A stretch of 64,000 nucleotides of DNA from Haloferula rosea (lineage in GTDB: Bacteria; Verrucomicrobiota; Verrucomicrobiia; Verrucomicrobiales; Akkermansiaceae), in NCBI RefSeq assembly GCF_016595525.1, contig NZ_JAENII010000009.1, positions 1 through 64,000 on the forward strand, in the 5' to 3' direction. The first letter of the stretch is position 1. Each line of letters starts with the position of its first letter. The position numbers and the translations under genes are program-made. Under the pieces are notes generated by a model. The model made no database searches. It saw only the letters and a list, made by a program, of their open reading frames with translations, and was not told the origin of the DNA. Below, one piece after another: positions 24,316-33,975 of the stretch.

Positions 24316-27300
24316 TCAGACTTCTTCGGGTTTGAGCCAGCGGAAGGAGGCCACCTGATAGCGCCGACCCAGCTTCTCGTTCACCTTGTTCTTGAGGTTG
24401 ACGGGGAGGGTGTCGGGCTCATCCCTGGAGTCGATGTATTCCGGCGTCCGTTCCACCAGGGCCTCGCACCATGCGCGGGCGAGCACCCGGCCGCTCTTGT
24501 CGACCGACTCGCCGTAGGCTCGGACAATGAAGCTATCCGAACGGACCGTGAGCACGGGAGCGATCGGAGTGAGGATATCGGCCTGCTTGATGATCCCTGG
24601 AGCACCGAAGGAAATTGGTCCTTCCTCGGCTTCGGGGAATGGGAAGCGGGCAGCGACAGCTTGGGAAACGGCCCGCGAACCGGACTGGTAAGCGGCATTC
24701 AACCCGGCATCCTCGGAATCCAGCGCACTCTGAATGGCGCCGGCCTGAGCCAGTCCGCTGCTGGGTGCACCGACCCGACGGTTGACGAAGTCGGCGAGGT
24801 TGAGGAAGGGGCCGCGCTTGCGGACTTCGCGAACGATGGCTTCCGCGAGTTTTTCGATCTCGTCGTCGCTGAGTGTCCGGCGACCGATCCATTGTTCCTG
24901 CTCCGAGACGTCGACGCGACCTTCGCCGGTGGCCTCGACATCAGCGGGTCCATGAAGGTTGACGACTGGTGTTTCCTGCTCCGGCTCGACGACGGACATG
25001 GCGCCGGTTGTGTCGCGAACGGCGATCGGGCGGTCCTTGAGGGCTCCCAGCACGGTTTTCCATGCTTCGACCGAGGTGGAGTTCACGTTGAAGGGCGAGT
25101 CGATGCGGAGAAGCATGCCGACCAGCTCGGTGGCTTCGTCGGACGGGCGTGAGCCGTTGAAGATCCGGGAAAGGACATCGTCGATGTCATCCTCGTCGAC
25201 GTTCGGGCGGAAGCGGGCGACCGGAAGGGATCCCTCTCCATTGAGGAAATCCTCGGCGACGGTCTTCTGGTCACGGCGTTCGGAAAATGCCGAGGTCGTC
25301 TGTGGTGCGATGCCGGAGAAGAACCAATCATCCCAAAGTGCCTGGTTGGCGAGGTAGGAATGGTCGGCGAGGATGCGTGAGCCTGAGGTGATGGATTCGG
25401 TTTTGGACGAGTCGATGACCGATGGGGCGACCGAGTTGCCGATCGCGTGGCTGACTTGTGGGAGGAGTGGCTCGCGTCCATTCAGGGTGGCGTATCCATA
25501 CACCGGCTTTTGGAATTCGAAGCCGTTCGCAAACGAGTGCTGGAGGGCGGCAAGCGAAACGAGGGGCTCACGGGGAATCGAGTGGGTGGTGACGAAGCTT
25601 TGACCAAACTCAGCATTCATCGCCCCGCCGAAGAAGGCACTGCCGTCCGGACTGACTTCGAGACTGCGGTTTTTCCAGCTCACCAGAGGTTCGACGGAGT
25701 ATTCATACGGGAGCATGTCGCGCTCTTCCTGAGACATGCTGTAGAAATCGACGTGGAAGGCCTTCGGGTTGAAGCGTGAGAGCGATTTCGTGCCGAGGTC
25801 CGAGCCGTTTTCCGTCTTCGCGTTGTAGGAGATGAGCATGAAGGGTGCCTTGCGCGAACTCAGTTCGGAGACCGAGAGGGGTCGGGCATCCGAGGATTCG
25901 ATCGAGGTGAAGACCGAAGGGAGGTTGTTGGCATAGAGGCGCTGGCTTGACTGCTTGGAGCCTGACTGGGTCCGTGAGCGGATCGCGTTGGGTTTGACCC
26001 GTTCGTTGCCGAAGTCCCAGTCGATGTACATGCCGCCGTATCCCAGACTGTCGCTGCCGCGGTCGTTGCCGACGTAAAGCTCGTGGTGAGTGAGGGAGAA
26101 GTGACGCGTGTGGCGGGCATAGCCGGGGAGGACCTGACCTGAATTCGAGGTCTGTCCGGCGGTCAGGTTGTTGGGCCGTGCTTCGTAAGTGATGGTATCG
26201 GTGTCCCTGAGGTTGATGTAGTTCAGGTTGATGTCGCGCACCGGCAGCGACACGCCGCCGCCATAGTTGAATCCCGAACGCCCGGCGAGCTTGTGATCGG
26301 TCTCGGTGGTGCCACGGACGATGGTGTTGCCGCTTTGGGAGACCTTGATGACCTCACCGGGTTTGAACACGAGCTGCTCAAGGGCCCCGGCCTGAAGCGA
26401 GAGGTAGTTGCCGTCGCCTGGGGAGAGGCTGGCGACGGTTGGGCATTGCAATGGCTGGCGACCATTCACACTGATGAACAGGTCATAGGGGAACTGCCAG
26501 TATTTGATGGAGAAGAAGGCGCTGCGGGGGACGGAGACAGGGACATCCAGAGGGTTCCAGAAGGTGATGATGGGATCGGCGACGAGCTGCAGACGGTTGA
26601 GTGTCCGGCGGCCGACCTGGACCTCGCGGGTCTCGAATGAGAGCGCGAGCTGGTAGCTGATGATGACCGGTTGCTTGAGGTGGAAATAGTCATCGTTCTG
26701 ACAAGCCGCGGCGTTGTTCTCGACCTGGAAGTATTCGGCGGTCCGGTCAAGCCGGCCTCCAGTGGTGAATGATGCCCGGCCGCGGGTTCGGAGTTCCTTG
26801 TAGGAATTGTAGTAGGCCCATAGCTCATGGAGGTTGATGCCGGTCTCGCCGCCGACCTCATAGAGCGGGTCTTTTGGAGCCTGTGAGGAAGGGCGTTCGA
26901 GGGCCATTGAGAGGTCCTTGCGGAATCCGCCGCGGCGGACGTTTGTGACAAGGCCGCTGGAGTGGGCACAGAGGTCGTGGAAGAGTGAACGGGGGCCTTC
27001 GATCGAGTTTGCGAGCAGGGCTGCCTGCTGCCAATCGGTGGTGAAGGCCAGGCGCTGGTCGGCACTGCTGAGGCTTGCGAATGGCTTGGCGTCCGTCAGG
27101 TTCTCAGCAAGAGAGATGGCGTTTTTCGGAGCCGACTGGAGTCCCGTCCGGACGTCCGCCAGGGAGCGATCCTCGTTGGGTGCTGGAGTGGAGAGGGCGG
27201 CTTTGGTGCTTTGATCACCGCTCCACCATGCAATCCGAGCTTCCGACCCGGTCGGGTGTTCGACCCGAACGATGGGTGCCTGGACAAACTCGTCCGGGTG

Positions 27301-27798
27301 ATCACCGAGGGTTCCCGCGCCAACCAGTTCGATCGAGTCTCCCGCGGAGGATGCCTTGTCGGCCATGGATGGCTGATCGAGGTCTGCGGGTTGGCCGGAG
27401 ACCAACCATGAGAGGAACTCGGGCGTAGGGCGGGACTCGGACTGGTCGGTCCATGCGCGGTAGACGCCGGTCCAGTGGCGCCGACCTGTTCCGGCCGAGG
27501 TCTCGGCTCCGTTCTGATCGTCGCTCTGTTGGTCGGCGACCATGGTGATGCGTTGATCGGGTCCGGTCTGCTTCTGGATCTGTGCGATGGCAAGATCCAG
27601 TGCCAGCCGGGCATTGGCGCGAGCCTCCGCGGCGGCGATGCCACGGGATGAGCCCGAGATGCTGAGCGTGGAGAGGCTGAGGAGGCCAACGGCGAGCAGG
27701 GTCAGCAGGACCATCAGCGAAATGGTGATGATCAGCGCGAAGCCTTGTTCTCCGCGACTTCTGAGTGTCGAGATCTTGCGCAATTTGGATGATTGCAT
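24316..27798 (-). CDS. Verru_Chthon cassette protein A-like pilin-related protein
   Basis: 1,160 residues from the ATG at 27798 (MQSSKLRKI). Near residue 17 GEQGFALIITISLMVLLTLLAVGLLSL forms a prepilin/PilX-like hydrophobic N-terminus, followed by a helix (ANARLALDLAIAQIQKQTG) as in pilus minor subunits. A very large exported body follows. This length and layout match the Verru_Chthon cassette A family, which in Verrucomicrobiota usually heads a set of pilin-like genes B, C and D. Those are not next to it here; only the 217-residue secreted protein follows. The function is unknown; a role in a type IV-like pseudopilus is inferred. Confidence 0.8.
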   Translation of the reverse strand: MQSSKLRKISTLRSRGEQGFALIITISLMVLLTLLAVGLLSLSTLSISGSSRGIAAAEARANARLALDLAIAQIQKQTGPDQRITMVADQQSDDQNGAETSAGTGRRHWTGVYRAWTDQSESRPTPEFLSWLVSGQPADLDQPSMADKASSAGDSIELVGAGTLGDHPDEFVQAPIVRVEHPTGSEARIAWWSGDQSTKAALSTPAPNEDRSLADVRTGLQSAPKNAISLAENLTDAKPFASLSSADQRLAFTTDWQQAALLANSIEGPRSLFHDLCAHSSGLVTNVRRGGFRKDLSMALERPSSQAPKDPLYEVGGETGINLHELWAYYNSYKELRTRGRASFTTGGRLDRTAEYFQVENNAAACQNDDYFHLKQPVIISYQLALSFETREVQVGRRTLNRLQLVADPIITFWNPLDVPVSVPRSAFFSIKYWQFPYDLFISVNGRQPLQCPTVASLSPGDGNYLSLQAGALEQLVFKPGEVIKVSQSGNTIVRGTTETDHKLAGRSGFNYGGGVSLPVRDINLNYINLRDTDTITYEARPNNLTAGQTSNSGQVLPGYARHTRHFSLTHHELYVGNDRGSDSLGYGGMYIDWDFGNERVKPNAIRSRTQSGSKQSSQRLYANNLPSVFTSIESSDARPLSVSELSSRKAPFMLISYNAKTENGSDLGTKSLSRFNPKAFHVDFYSMSQEERDMLPYEYSVEPLVSWKNRSLEVSPDGSAFFGGAMNAEFGQSFVTTHSIPREPLVSLAALQHSFANGFEFQKPVYGYATLNGREPLLPQVSHAIGNSVAPSVIDSSKTESITSGSRILADHSYLANQALWDDWFFSGIAPQTTSAFSERRDQKTVAEDFLNGEGSLPVARFRPNVDEDDIDDVLSRIFNGSRPSDEATELVGMLLRIDSPFNVNSTSVEAWKTVLGALKDRPIAVRDTTGAMSVVEPEQETPVVNLHGPADVEATGEGRVDVSEQEQWIGRRTLSDDEIEKLAEAIVREVRKRGPFLNLADFVNRRVGAPSSGLAQAGAIQSALDSEDAGLNAAYQSGSRAVSQAVAARFPFPEAEEGPISFGAPGIIKQADILTPIAPVLTVRSDSFIVRAYGESVDKSGRVLARAWCEALVERTPEYIDSRDEPDTLPVNLKNKVNEKLGRRYQVASFRWLKPEEV

Positions 27799-28098
27799 GG
27801 GTTTTTCGGGTCTTGGGTTTAGGAATCGGTTCCTTGAAAACAACGAATCGGTTCTTAGTAATCTAATGTATATACATCAGATGTAAAGCTGTCCTACAGC
27901 TTGGGTCTTGGGGTCGTCAAGGTGCGAATGTGTTCATTCGATAGTCTATGAACGTGCACGAACTCACGACATTCCCCACCATCCCGCTTTTTCGAGGATG
28001 GATGCAAGTCCCCTAAATGTGGGATATGCGGACCATTTCAAGGGTGAACGCCCCTCGTGCCGGAGGGGCGTGCCTTGATCGGTCGGCAATGGAGACCC
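27799..28098. promoter_or_regulatory. 300-bp spacer with palindromes upstream of Verru_Chthon A
   Basis: No gene. It holds a direct repeat GAATCGGTTC at 27823 and 27845 (22 bp apart), a perfect 12-bp palindrome ATGTATATACAT (27866-27877), a hairpin AAGCTGT/ACAGCTT (27886-27902) and a hairpin CCATCC/GGATGG near 27980-28005. The AT-rich palindrome is the best candidate for the promoter/operator of the minus-strand gene. Confidence 0.4.
28048..28071 (-). terminator. Hairpin after the beta-helix/LamG gene
   Basis: Nine-bp arms ACGCCCCTC and GAGGGGCGT with a 6-nt loop lie 27 bp after the minus-strand stop. The trailing T run is weak (TCACCCTT), so termination strength is uncertain. Confidence 0.5.
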
Positions 28099-31000
28099 TC
28101 AGGGCTCGGAAACGACCAGGCGCCCAAAGAGTCGGCCTTCGGTGGCCAGTGCGCGTGGCACGCTGACGGTGACGGTCTGGAGGCCATCGACGACCGGGCC
28201 GAGCGACACTTCGGCCGCACTGGGAGCACTGATGGCCAGGTCCGCCCAGTCTCCGGTCAGGGTTTCCGAGTATTGGAAGGTCTGAATGGTATCATCTGCG
28301 GACTCCGCCCGCCGGGTGAAGGAGAAGACGAAATGAGTTTCGGAGAGGGTTGCCACGGGGAGAATCCCAGGATCCGAAACGCCGGGGTTGCCGTTGAGCA
28401 CGTATTCCATGCCGGTTTCGATGCCGTCCTTGTCGGGATCCCCTGTCCATGAGGTGTCGGTGAGTCCAGGGAAGGAATCGACCCAGGCGAGGAATGGAGG
28501 CAGCACGGTGTAGGATTCGTGGAGCTCGGTGACCTCGCTGTCGGTCATGGCGTAGTCGAAGAGCATCACATCGTCGATCATGCCGGCGTAGCCACTGGGG
28601 AAACCGCCGGTCGAGACCTGGCTACCCAGCGAGGCCGCGACGATCCCTGCGAGCGATCTGGTCTTGCCGCTACCGGTGAGGAAGTGGGCTCCGTTGACGC
28701 GGATGGTCATGGTGCCCGTCGATGCATCTTTGCTGAAGACCCAGTGGTTCCACTGGCCCATGAAGTCGGAGGTTTGTGCTTCCTTCGAGATGCGGTCGTA
28801 TCCGGATGAGAATCCGGCATCCCAATAGACCTTCGAGCCGGTCCATGGGAGGTGGATGTTGAGCATGCGGTCGTTTCCATCATCGATCGCGTAGAAGAGG
28901 GAATCCTCACGAGGCTGGGAGTCGGCGCCATAGACCCACATGGAGATGGTGATCTGATCCGTTAGTCCGGCGAAGGCGGAGACAGGCAGGCTCACGGCGT
29001 CATCCACGCCGTCGAAGTCGAGCGCACCGCCGAGTTTGCCGCCGACCGGAGTGCCTCCGATGAGGGTGGCGTCGTGGCCGTTTCCACTGGAGTCGACGAG
29101 TTGGGTGCCGCTGGTCTCGTCGAGGGCCCAGTGGGCGATCAGCGAGCCTTCCCAGACGTCGATGTCGATGGTCGCCGAAGCGCTCTCGAGTTCGCCATCG
29201 TCGACACGGAAGCTGAAGCTGTCGCTGCCGAGGAAACCGGGAGTGGGGATGTAGGTCAGGTCCGGGGCGGTTCCCTGCAGGGTGCCGTGTGATGGTCCGC
29301 TGATCAGGGTGAAGTTGAGCGAGTCGTCATCGTCATCGGAACCTTCGAGGGTGATGTCGATGGACTGGCCTCCGCGGACCCGGACGGTGGCCGGGGTGGC
29401 GACGGGTGAGGTATTGGAAATGGAGCTGAGATAGAGCCGCTCGACGTCCATCTCGGTGAAGGCGACGTTGTAGAGTTTCACGTCGTCGATGAGTCCGTCG
29501 TAGCTGTCATTGCCGGGGCGTGTGCCGAGCACGGCGGAGGTGACGCCTGACATGGTGTTGCTTTTGCTGAGTCCGGCCATGAAAAGCACGCCGTTATGGT
29601 AGACCTTCATGGTGCCGTCAGTGGTGTTCTTGACGAAGGCCCAGTGGCTCCATGAGTCCTTGAACTGGTCGCTGGTGGCGGTGCGGTTGATCCGTTGGTA
29701 GCCCCCGGAGTTGCCCGCATCCCAGTAGATCTGTTCGTCGCTGTAGGGGAGGTGGATGTTGAAGACCCGGTCGCCGGATCCATTGACCGCATAGAAGACG
29801 GAATCGGCGAGGGGTTGGTCGGCGGATCCGTGGACGAACATCGAGAGGGTGATTTCATTTTCGATGCTGTCGAAGGCGGCGGCGGGGATTTCGACGTCCT
29901 GATCGATTCCGGTGAACTCGAGCGCGCCGTTCTTCAGGCCGGTGGCCCAGTCGACGCCATTGACGGTGGCATCGTGTCCGCGGCCGGATGAATCGGCCGC
30001 GGTGGTGCCCGTGGCATCGTCGAGCTTCCAGTAACCCACGAGGTGTTCGTCGTCGCGGTCGTCGAGGTCTTCAAGCCAATGGGTGAGCTGGAACGAATCG
30101 AGGGCCATCATGGCTCCCGAGCTGCCGGTGAAGACGAGGAAAAGGTCATGCTTGCCGGTGGTCCTGATCAGGTCGGCGGTTTCGGTGACCCATGGGTTTC
30201 CGGACGCACCCGGCCCGACCGCGCAGGTGCCGATCAGTGGTCCGTCGACCGCGTTGAGGCGGATTTCGATGGTGCCGCCATTCGTGCCTCCGGTGACCCG
30301 GGCCTCGAAGCGGCTCGGTCCGGAGCCGAAGAAGAAGTCGTCGAAGCGGACCCAGTCGCCGGCGTCGATCGAGCCGACGGCCTGTCCGCCGCCTGTGGTC
30401 GGCTGGACACTTACGCCGCTCTGCCCGCAGTGATCCTCCGACTCGATGGTCTGGAGGGTGGCAAAGCCACCACAGCTGCTCACGGTGGTCGACCCCAGGT
30501 TGTTGTTCGTGCCACTGTCCGTGACGGGACCGGCGGATTGCCCGGTGGTGTTCGAGCTCTTGGTGTCCATGACGACCTTGTAGTTCGTCCGGTTGTCCAG
30601 CGAGATGTTGTTGGAAGTGAAGTCGTTGTAGGTCGGATTCACCGCGAGCCAGCGGTGTCCTTCCTTGAGGCCGGTGACCATGATTTTCTGGTCCGGGTCG
30701 ACGCTTGCTGCCGAGCTGCGGAAGGTGATGTCGTGACCACTCCCACCGAGGTAGGCGAGCATGTTGTTGGTGGACGCATCCTCGCTTGTTAGAATCGTCA
30801 GGTCCACCTCACTGTCGCGGTCGTTCTGGTAGGCGGTGGTCAGGAGTGGTCCGAACTCGGCGGTTCCGGCCGAGTTGACGATTTCGCCTCCGGTGCCGAC
30901 CCAGTAGCCGTTCTCGCAGCCGAGGGAGACGCAGTTCTCGACGTATTTGGTGTTGTCACAGAAGCCGATGGTCACGCCGGAGCGCATGTATTTGATGGTG

Positions 31001-31893
31001 CAGTCGATCACCTCCATGTTGCGGGTGTTGCGGGTGACTCCGTCGGGTCCGGGTCCGGTGTTGTAGGCGCGGATGCCGTCTTCTTGCAGGCTGAAGGTGC
31101 TTCCGGGCGGCAGGATGAAGCCGGGGCCGTCGGGGTCGTTCACCGGGTCGAGGGCCCAGTTGGTTTCGAAGTTCACACCATCGGCACCTGATCCGGTTCC
31201 CAGTTCGGCGAGGACTTCGTCGGTGGTGCGTACTTCACCTTCGAGGTAGCAACCTTCGATGCGGGCATTCAACGATCCCTGGCAAAAGATTCCGTGTCCG
31301 TAGGCGCGGTGGAAGATGTTGCAGTTCAGCACATGGTTATCGGTGCCGCGAACGAGGATGGCGGAGTGTTTGAAGTGTTTGATGACGTAGCCGGCTCCCT
31401 TGCCGAAGATATCACCGTAGCCGTAAGGGTAGGACCCGCGGACGGTCATGTTGAAGCCTTCGATGCGGTTGCGGTTGCCGTCGAGCAGGACGCCCAGCGC
31501 GGTGCGGCGCGGGCGGGTGTTGCCGATGTCGGTGAGGGTCAGGTTCTTGAGCACGAGGTCGTCGCCCCAGACGGCGACCTCCTTGACGTCGATGTTTCCG
31601 AAGGACTGGAACACCCGGGTGTCGACCTCGATGGTCACGCCGGTGAAATCGAAGGTGCTGTTCGACCCGGTGAAAGCCAGCAGGGTCGCCTGATGGGGGT
31701 CAGAGGGATTCGAGGGAAACAGGCCGGAGTCCACGTCGTCCGGGGTGATGCGGTAGGTTCCCGGAGTCATGACCACGTCGACGTTGGCGTCGTCGAGGTA
31801 AGGGATGAGTTCGGTGAACGAATTGACCACGGTCTGGCTCCACGCGGTGGCGCCGAGAAGGGTCAGAACGAGGGTGATGAGCCGGGTGCGCAT
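28099..31893 (-). CDS. Large secreted beta-helix / CBM6-like / LamG / Ig-like protein
   Basis: 1,264 residues from the ATG at 31893 (MRTRLITLV), with a signal peptide. Residues about 20-420 form a right-handed parallel beta-helix (repeated N-x-x-I/V turns such as DNHVLNCNIFHRAYGHGIF and NARIEGCYLEG), the fold of many polysaccharide lyases. A CBM6-like segment follows (IESEDHCGQSGV ... DAGDWVRFDDF). Then come two LamG/concanavalin domains (VGYWKLDDATGT and IAHWALDETSGT) flanking a cadherin/Ig-like module (SLNFTLISGPSHGTLQG, FLGSDSFSFRVDDG). The C-terminus has a calcium-type DPDKDGIETGMEYVLNG motif. It probably binds or cleaves an extracellular polysaccharide; catalytic residues cannot be assigned. 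Confidence 0.82.
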   Translation of the reverse strand: MRTRLITLVLTLLGATAWSQTVVNSFTELIPYLDDANVDVVMTPGTYRITPDDVDSGLFPSNPSDPHQATLLAFTGSNSTFDFTGVTIEVDTRVFQSFGNIDVKEVAVWGDDLVLKNLTLTDIGNTRPRRTALGVLLDGNRNRIEGFNMTVRGSYPYGYGDIFGKGAGYVIKHFKHSAILVRGTDNHVLNCNIFHRAYGHGIFCQGSLNARIEGCYLEGEVRTTDEVLAELGTGSGADGVNFETNWALDPVNDPDGPGFILPPGSTFSLQEDGIRAYNTGPGPDGVTRNTRNMEVIDCTIKYMRSGVTIGFCDNTKYVENCVSLGCENGYWVGTGGEIVNSAGTAEFGPLLTTAYQNDRDSEVDLTILTSEDASTNNMLAYLGGSGHDITFRSSAASVDPDQKIMVTGLKEGHRWLAVNPTYNDFTSNNISLDNRTNYKVVMDTKSSNTTGQSAGPVTDSGTNNNLGSTTVSSCGGFATLQTIESEDHCGQSGVSVQPTTGGGQAVGSIDAGDWVRFDDFFFGSGPSRFEARVTGGTNGGTIEIRLNAVDGPLIGTCAVGPGASGNPWVTETADLIRTTGKHDLFLVFTGSSGAMMALDSFQLTHWLEDLDDRDDEHLVGYWKLDDATGTTAADSSGRGHDATVNGVDWATGLKNGALEFTGIDQDVEIPAAAFDSIENEITLSMFVHGSADQPLADSVFYAVNGSGDRVFNIHLPYSDEQIYWDAGNSGGYQRINRTATSDQFKDSWSHWAFVKNTTDGTMKVYHNGVLFMAGLSKSNTMSGVTSAVLGTRPGNDSYDGLIDDVKLYNVAFTEMDVERLYLSSISNTSPVATPATVRVRGGQSIDITLEGSDDDDDSLNFTLISGPSHGTLQGTAPDLTYIPTPGFLGSDSFSFRVDDGELESASATIDIDVWEGSLIAHWALDETSGTQLVDSSGNGHDATLIGGTPVGGKLGGALDFDGVDDAVSLPVSAFAGLTDQITISMWVYGADSQPREDSLFYAIDDGNDRMLNIHLPWTGSKVYWDAGFSSGYDRISKEAQTSDFMGQWNHWVFSKDASTGTMTIRVNGAHFLTGSGKTRSLAGIVAASLGSQVSTGGFPSGYAGMIDDVMLFDYAMTDSEVTELHESYTVLPPFLAWVDSFPGLTDTSWTGDPDKDGIETGMEYVLNGNPGVSDPGILPVATLSETHFVFSFTRRAESADDTIQTFQYSETLTGDWADLAISAPSAAEVSLGPVVDGLQTVTVSVPRALATEGRLFGRLVVSEP

Positions 31894-32044
31894 GATGGGG
31901 ACGAGGTGATTGGCGGAAGGAAGCAGGACAAAAATCGTCGTTCTCTTATTCCAGCTTTCCATTTCCGGGAATCAGGGCAATCCGGCGCGTCGGTTTCCCA
32001 GTTGATCGATCCCGCCGGGCATGGTGGGGGAGAGGCATATCGAC

Positions 32045-32095
32045 AAGAAAACGGCCCGGCTCCGCATCGATGTGGATCGATGTGGCGCCGGGCCG
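32045..32095 (-). terminator. Intrinsic terminator of the Gfo/Idh gene
   Basis: On the minus strand a 9-bp GC stem (CGGCCCGGC / GCCGGGCCG) is followed by TTTTCTTGT, about 22 bp after the stop codon. The loop is long and carries ATCGATGTGG twice in tandem (plus-strand reading). Confidence 0.8.
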
Positions 32096-32116
32096 GGTGT
32101 CTGGGGGAGACGTGGG

Positions 32117-33382
32117 TCAGGCCTTCCCGGGAATGGGAGGCACTTCTTCGGGAAGCGTGATCGGACCCTTTTCGAAATCGAGTGGACCCACTGCGCACTG
32201 GTAGTCGTAGAATGGGGACTTCTTGTTCTCCATGACATCGACCCAGCGGACCATCTGGCCGGTGTAGGCCGACATGCGGCCCATGATGGCCACCAAGGTG
32301 GACTCGGCGATTTGCTTGGCCTCGTTGCGCGGCTTGCCGTCGCGGACCGAGGTGATGAGGTCGATATGCTCCTGGACCATGGCATTGTCCGACTGGAGTT
32401 TGATCTCAGCGATGCTGACGTCCTTGCCCTTGAGCTTGCCGCCGCCGAGGCAGATGCCGTCGGTGCCGGTGAACATCTCGCCGACGCGGGAGTAGGCACC
32501 GGCAAGTTGACGGCACTGGCTGTGGATGTGCACGTCTTCGCCGAAATCGAGGTCCACGCTGAAGAAGTCGAACTGGTTGCCGGTCACGCGGCGTGCGCGT
32601 CCGCCGAATCCGAGGGCGGAGACCGGGAGCCGGCCGAGGAACCAGATGGCGACGTCGATGTTATGGACGTGCTGTTCGACGAGGTGGTCACCGGAAAGCT
32701 CGGTGAAGTTGAGCCAATTGCGGTTCATGTAGTCGGTGTCCGACCAGCCGTCCTGGCGCTGTTTGATCCATGGGATGCGGCCATTCCACTGGACCACGCC
32801 GCCCTTGATCGAGCCGATCGCACCGGCATCGATCTTGGCCTTGTTCTCGAGGTAACCCTTCTGGTGGCGGCGCTGGGTGCCGGCGACGACGCCGAGGCCC
32901 TTCTTCTTCGCCACTTCACCGGCGGCGATGACGGCGCGGGAGCCGACCGGGTCGACGGCGACGGGTTTCTCGATGAAGCAGTGCTTGCCGGCCTCGACGG
33001 CGGCGGCGAAGTGCACCGGACGGAAACCCGGAGGGGTGGCCATGATCACGTATTCGCAGTCGGTAGCGAGGGCCTTCTTGTAGGCATCGTAGCCGACGAA
33101 CTGGCGTTCGGCGGGGACGCCATGCTTCTTGCCCAGGCCGGAGACCCGGTCCTGGAAGGCGTCCGCGAGAGCCACAATCTCCGGCTTGATGTTGAGGGTC
33201 TTGCAGGCCTGGATGAAATTCCCGAGGGCACCGGATCCGCGACCTCCGCAGCCGATCACCGCGACCTTGATGCTGTCACCGCTGAGATTGGATTGGGCGC
33301 GGAGAAGTGGGGCACCCGCGATGGCTGCGCCTGCAAGAGCGGTATTCGAAATGAAATGACGTCGATTCAGAGGGTCGTTCAT
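32117..33382 (-). CDS. Gfo/Idh/MocA family oxidoreductase, Tat-exported
   Basis: 421 residues from the ATG at 33382. The N-terminus LNRRHFISNTALAGAAIAGA is a Tat signal with twin arginine. The Rossmann domain begins KVAVIGCGGRGSGALG, with ATPPGFRPVHFAAAVEAGKHCFIEKP giving the EKP motif typical of this NAD(P)-dependent sugar dehydrogenase family. The C-terminal domain has HLVEQHVHNIDVAIWFLG. Many paralogues occur in Planctomycetes and Verrucomicrobia and act on sugars or inositols in the periplasm; the substrate here is unknown. It is a single-gene unit with its own terminator. Confidence 0.92.
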   Translation of the reverse strand: MNDPLNRRHFISNTALAGAAIAGAPLLRAQSNLSGDSIKVAVIGCGGRGSGALGNFIQACKTLNIKPEIVALADAFQDRVSGLGKKHGVPAERQFVGYDAYKKALATDCEYVIMATPPGFRPVHFAAAVEAGKHCFIEKPVAVDPVGSRAVIAAGEVAKKKGLGVVAGTQRRHQKGYLENKAKIDAGAIGSIKGGVVQWNGRIPWIKQRQDGWSDTDYMNRNWLNFTELSGDHLVEQHVHNIDVAIWFLGRLPVSALGFGGRARRVTGNQFDFFSVDLDFGEDVHIHSQCRQLAGAYSRVGEMFTGTDGICLGGGKLKGKDVSIAEIKLQSDNAMVQEHIDLITSVRDGKPRNEAKQIAESTLVAIMGRMSAYTGQMVRWVDVMENKKSPFYDYQCAVGPLDFEKGPITLPEEVPPIPGKA

Positions 33383-33524
33383 GGGTCGTCGGAATGATTT
33401 GGTTGGGTGAGTCCGCATGCTTCAGAGCGGTGCACCGTGGAGGGAAACGTCGGTCGTGCGGTGAATGTTTCAGCAGCATGGTGCGGTTTTCCCAAGCGGG
33501 TGACGACTGGGGCGGACCGCTTTC

Positions 33525-33552
33525 TTGACGCTTCCGGGCCTCGATCCATACT
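33525..33552 (+). promoter_or_regulatory. Candidate sigma70-type promoter
   Basis: TTGACG and CATACT are separated by 16 bp. The ATG at 33562 lies only 10 bp after the -10 element, so the transcript would be nearly leaderless. This is a pattern match only. Confidence 0.35.
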
Positions 33553-33561
33553 TGCCCGGTC

Positions 33562-33954
33562 ATGCCTGTCATTTCCCATGCTGTCGATCGGTTCAAATTG
33601 CTCAATCTCGGTTACTTGCGCGGAGGGAAGGGCCCCTACGTCATTCGTCAGGATGGGTATGCGCCTGGCAGCAGGACGATGGAGGAACACCGTTTCTACC
33701 TCCTCGAAGATGGGAGCTGGATGTTGAACTACGCATTTTTCCTCCTGCCTGCGGAGGAGCAGGAAAGGCATCTGTTCGGCAGCCTCAGTGAGGTGTTCAA
33801 GGCCATTGATGATCTGGCGGGTCAGAAGGTGGTGGTGCATGGTGAACTCCCTGAAGGAGCGACCAAGGAGAAGATCCTGGCGGGGATGCGCGAGACCGGG
33901 AACCGCCTGAACAAGCGGATCTACGATGCCAAGGCCGGCAACTTGAGTCGCTGA
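33562..33954 (+). CDS. Small conserved-looking protein of unknown function
   Basis: 130 residues, soluble, no signal peptide. Visible segments are FKLLNLGYLRGGKGPYVIRQ, EHRFYLLEDGSWMLNYAFFLLPAEEQERHLF and a C-terminal helix (KEKILAGMRETGNRLNKRIY). It precedes the HerA-like ATPase by 21 bp on the same strand and is probably in its operon. No family recognised; an accessory of the ATPase is possible. Confidence 0.7.
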   Translation: MPVISHAVDRFKLLNLGYLRGGKGPYVIRQDGYAPGSRTMEEHRFYLLEDGSWMLNYAFFLLPAEEQERHLFGSLSEVFKAIDDLAGQKVVVHGELPEGATKEKILAGMRETGNRLNKRIYDAKAGNLSR

Positions 33955-33975
33955 GCCCATCACCCGGTCCACTGC

